From: Candidatus Zixiibacteriota bacterium
GTDB taxonomy: Bacteria; Zixibacteria; MSB-5A5; GN15; JAAZOE01
Length of the DNA: 6,759 bases
Assembly (NCBI GenBank): GCA_030588275.1
Contig: JAUUYJ010000139.1
Location: 1 to 6,759 of the forward strand
Direction: 5' to 3'
Below are positions 5,696-6,759 of this stretch, in pieces. The translations under genes and the position numbers were made by a program. The notes below the pieces were generated by a model, which ran no database searches, was not told the origin of the DNA, and worked only from the letters and a program-made list of their open reading frames with translations. Every line of letters begins with the position of its first letter. The stretch's first letter is position 1.

Positions 5696-6759
5696 TCAGG
5701 GCAAAGCCGGTAAGGTAATTCTAAAAACCGAACCTTTGTTAACTTCTGATCGAAACGAAATCTCTCCCCCATGCGCATGAACGGTTTTCCAAACCACCGC
5801 CAACCCCAAACCGGAACCACGCCGGTCGTTTTTGGTGGAAAAAAACGGACGGAAAATTTTGTCCTGTTCTTCGGGCGGAATTCCTTCACCAAAATCTTCC
5901 ACCTCAATCCAGGCTTTCGGTGCCCCTTTGCCGGAATTTACCGTACCTCCGCCAAAGCGAATAACAATTTTTCCCTTATCATTCATCGCTTCACGACCAT
6001 TGCGTAGCAAATTTAATAATGCCTGGCGCATCAGGTGCGGATCACACTTAAGCTTCAACTTCCGGTCGCCGGAAACCAGTTCCAATTCGGTACCGCTTCC
6101 CGCCTCTTCCAGACCGGCATTCTCAAACTCAATCGTCTCCCCGATCAATTCATTGACAGAAATTTCCCGCATCGACAACTGATCACGCCGGGTGTAGTCA
6201 AGCAAAGCCACAACCGTTTGATTTAGATTATCAACGCCGGTAATAATTTTATCGACCAGCCGCAGTTTTTCCTTGTCCCCGACCAACTCGCGCCGCAACA
6301 GAGAAGCAAATCCACCTATCCCCCCCAATGGATTACGCACCTCGTGCGCCACAGTCGCCGCCATCTCACCCAGCGCCGCCAATGTCTTGACCCGGTTGAT
6401 CTCCTCTTCCAAAGATTTGATCTTGGTCAGATCATGAAACAACTCCACCGCACCAAAGAAGTTGCGCGTTTCATCACGTAGCAGAGCGGTTGAAACCGAG
6501 ACCACTAATTCCCGGCCATCGGCACAGGTAATCGTTTTTTCGACGGAATCAAACTCGTTCCCGGTAGCCACCGTTTTGCTGGCAGAATAATCGGCACCAG
6601 TCGTGGACAAAATTATCTGTTCATAATTACGACCCAACGCCTGCTCAATCGGAATCCCCAAGAGCTTCTCAGCCGCCGCATTAAAATGGGAAATAACGCC
6701 ACCCTTATCGACTGCAATCACACCGGAACTCAGCGAACCGAGGATAGAGTTTAGAAATA
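5696..6759 (-). CDS. PAS-domain sensor histidine kinase (FlrB/AtoS-like), 5' end cut by window
   Basis: This kinase should autophosphorylate on histidine and pass phosphate to D53 of the regulator encoded next to it. The frame is open without a stop to the right edge. A GTG at 6721 is therefore not the real start: in-frame residues FLNSILGSLSSG precede it and continue a typical PAS opening (GVIAVDKGGVISHFN). Residues counted from 6721: PAS about 1-100; HisKA dimerisation domain with LAALGEMAATVAHEVRNPLG (114-133), H126 being the phosphorylated histidine; and an ATPase domain. The ATPase domain has the N box QALLNLLRNGREA (233-245), G1 DFGEGIP (276-282), F box IFRPFFSTK (289-297) and G2 GSGLGLAV (302-309). 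No membrane helix is visible in this part; one could lie beyond the edge. FlrB and FleS, which control flagella, have this soluble PAS-kinase layout, but so do AtoS/NtrB relatives. Confidence 0.93.
   Translation of the reverse strand, partial: FLNSILGSLSSGVIAVDKGGVISHFNAAAEKLLGIPIEQALGRNYEQIILSTTGADYSASKTVATGNEFDSVEKTITCADGRELVVSVSTALLRDETRNFFGAVELFHDLTKIKSLEEEINRVKTLAALGEMAATVAHEVRNPLGGIGGFASLLRRELVGDKEKLRLVDKIITGVDNLNQTVVALLDYTRRDQLSMREISVNELIGETIEFENAGLEEAGSGTELELVSGDRKLKLKCDPHLMRQALLNLLRNGREAMNDKGKIVIRFGGGTVNSGKGAPKAWIEVEDFGEGIPPEEQDKIFRPFFSTKNDRRGSGLGLAVVWKTVHAHGGEISFRSEVNKGSVFRITLPALP

Noticed and set aside
6719..6721. GTG as the start codon of the histidine kinase
   Set aside because: The frame continues upstream without a stop to the window edge and the upstream residues fit a PAS domain, so the gene is truncated by the window rather than starting here.

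Overview
The window is a flagellar gene cluster in which every supportable gene lies on the minus strand. Transcription runs from the right edge (6759) to the left edge (1). In order: a PAS-type sensor histidine kinase (cut by the right edge), an NtrC-family sigma-54-dependent response regulator, motA, motB, flgB, flgC, an unrecognised 112-residue gene, fliE, and the N-terminal half of fliF (cut by the left edge). No intergenic stretch exceeds 300 bases. The longest are about 155 bases (regulator to motA) and about 110 bases (motB to flgB), and both carry promoter-like sequences. I see no tRNA, rRNA, CRISPR, insertion sequence or phage gene.

The cluster belongs to a motile bacterium with a sigma-54-controlled flagellum. 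GC content looks moderate (a little under 50 % by eye). The arrangement of an FlrB/FlrC-like two-component pair, motAB and flgBC-X-fliEF would suit a Gram-negative lineage such as a deltaproteobacterium-like or FCB-type candidate phylum. The sequence alone does not fix the taxon, and this is inference.

Region by region: (1) 4255-6759 holds a kinase/activator pair that should phosphorylate and switch on sigma-54 transcription. (2) 4100-4254 is the motA leader. It contains a stem-loop, a degenerate sigma-54-like element and an exact copy of the sigma-28 (FliA) -10 box GCCGATAA. (3) 2514-4099 is motA-motB, translationally coupled by ATGA, encoding the stator. (4) 2404-2513 contains a full-consensus sigma-54 promoter (TGGCAC-N5-TTGC) with a very short leader into flgB. 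(5) 1-2403 is a tightly packed rod/basal-body operon: flgB, flgC, an unknown small gene, fliE (coupled to it by ATGA) and fliF.

The working model is a compact regulatory circuit. The kinase and activator turn on the early basal-body operon at flgB through sigma-54. The stator genes between them may be timed separately through sigma-28. The least explained component is the small gene between flgC and fliE.
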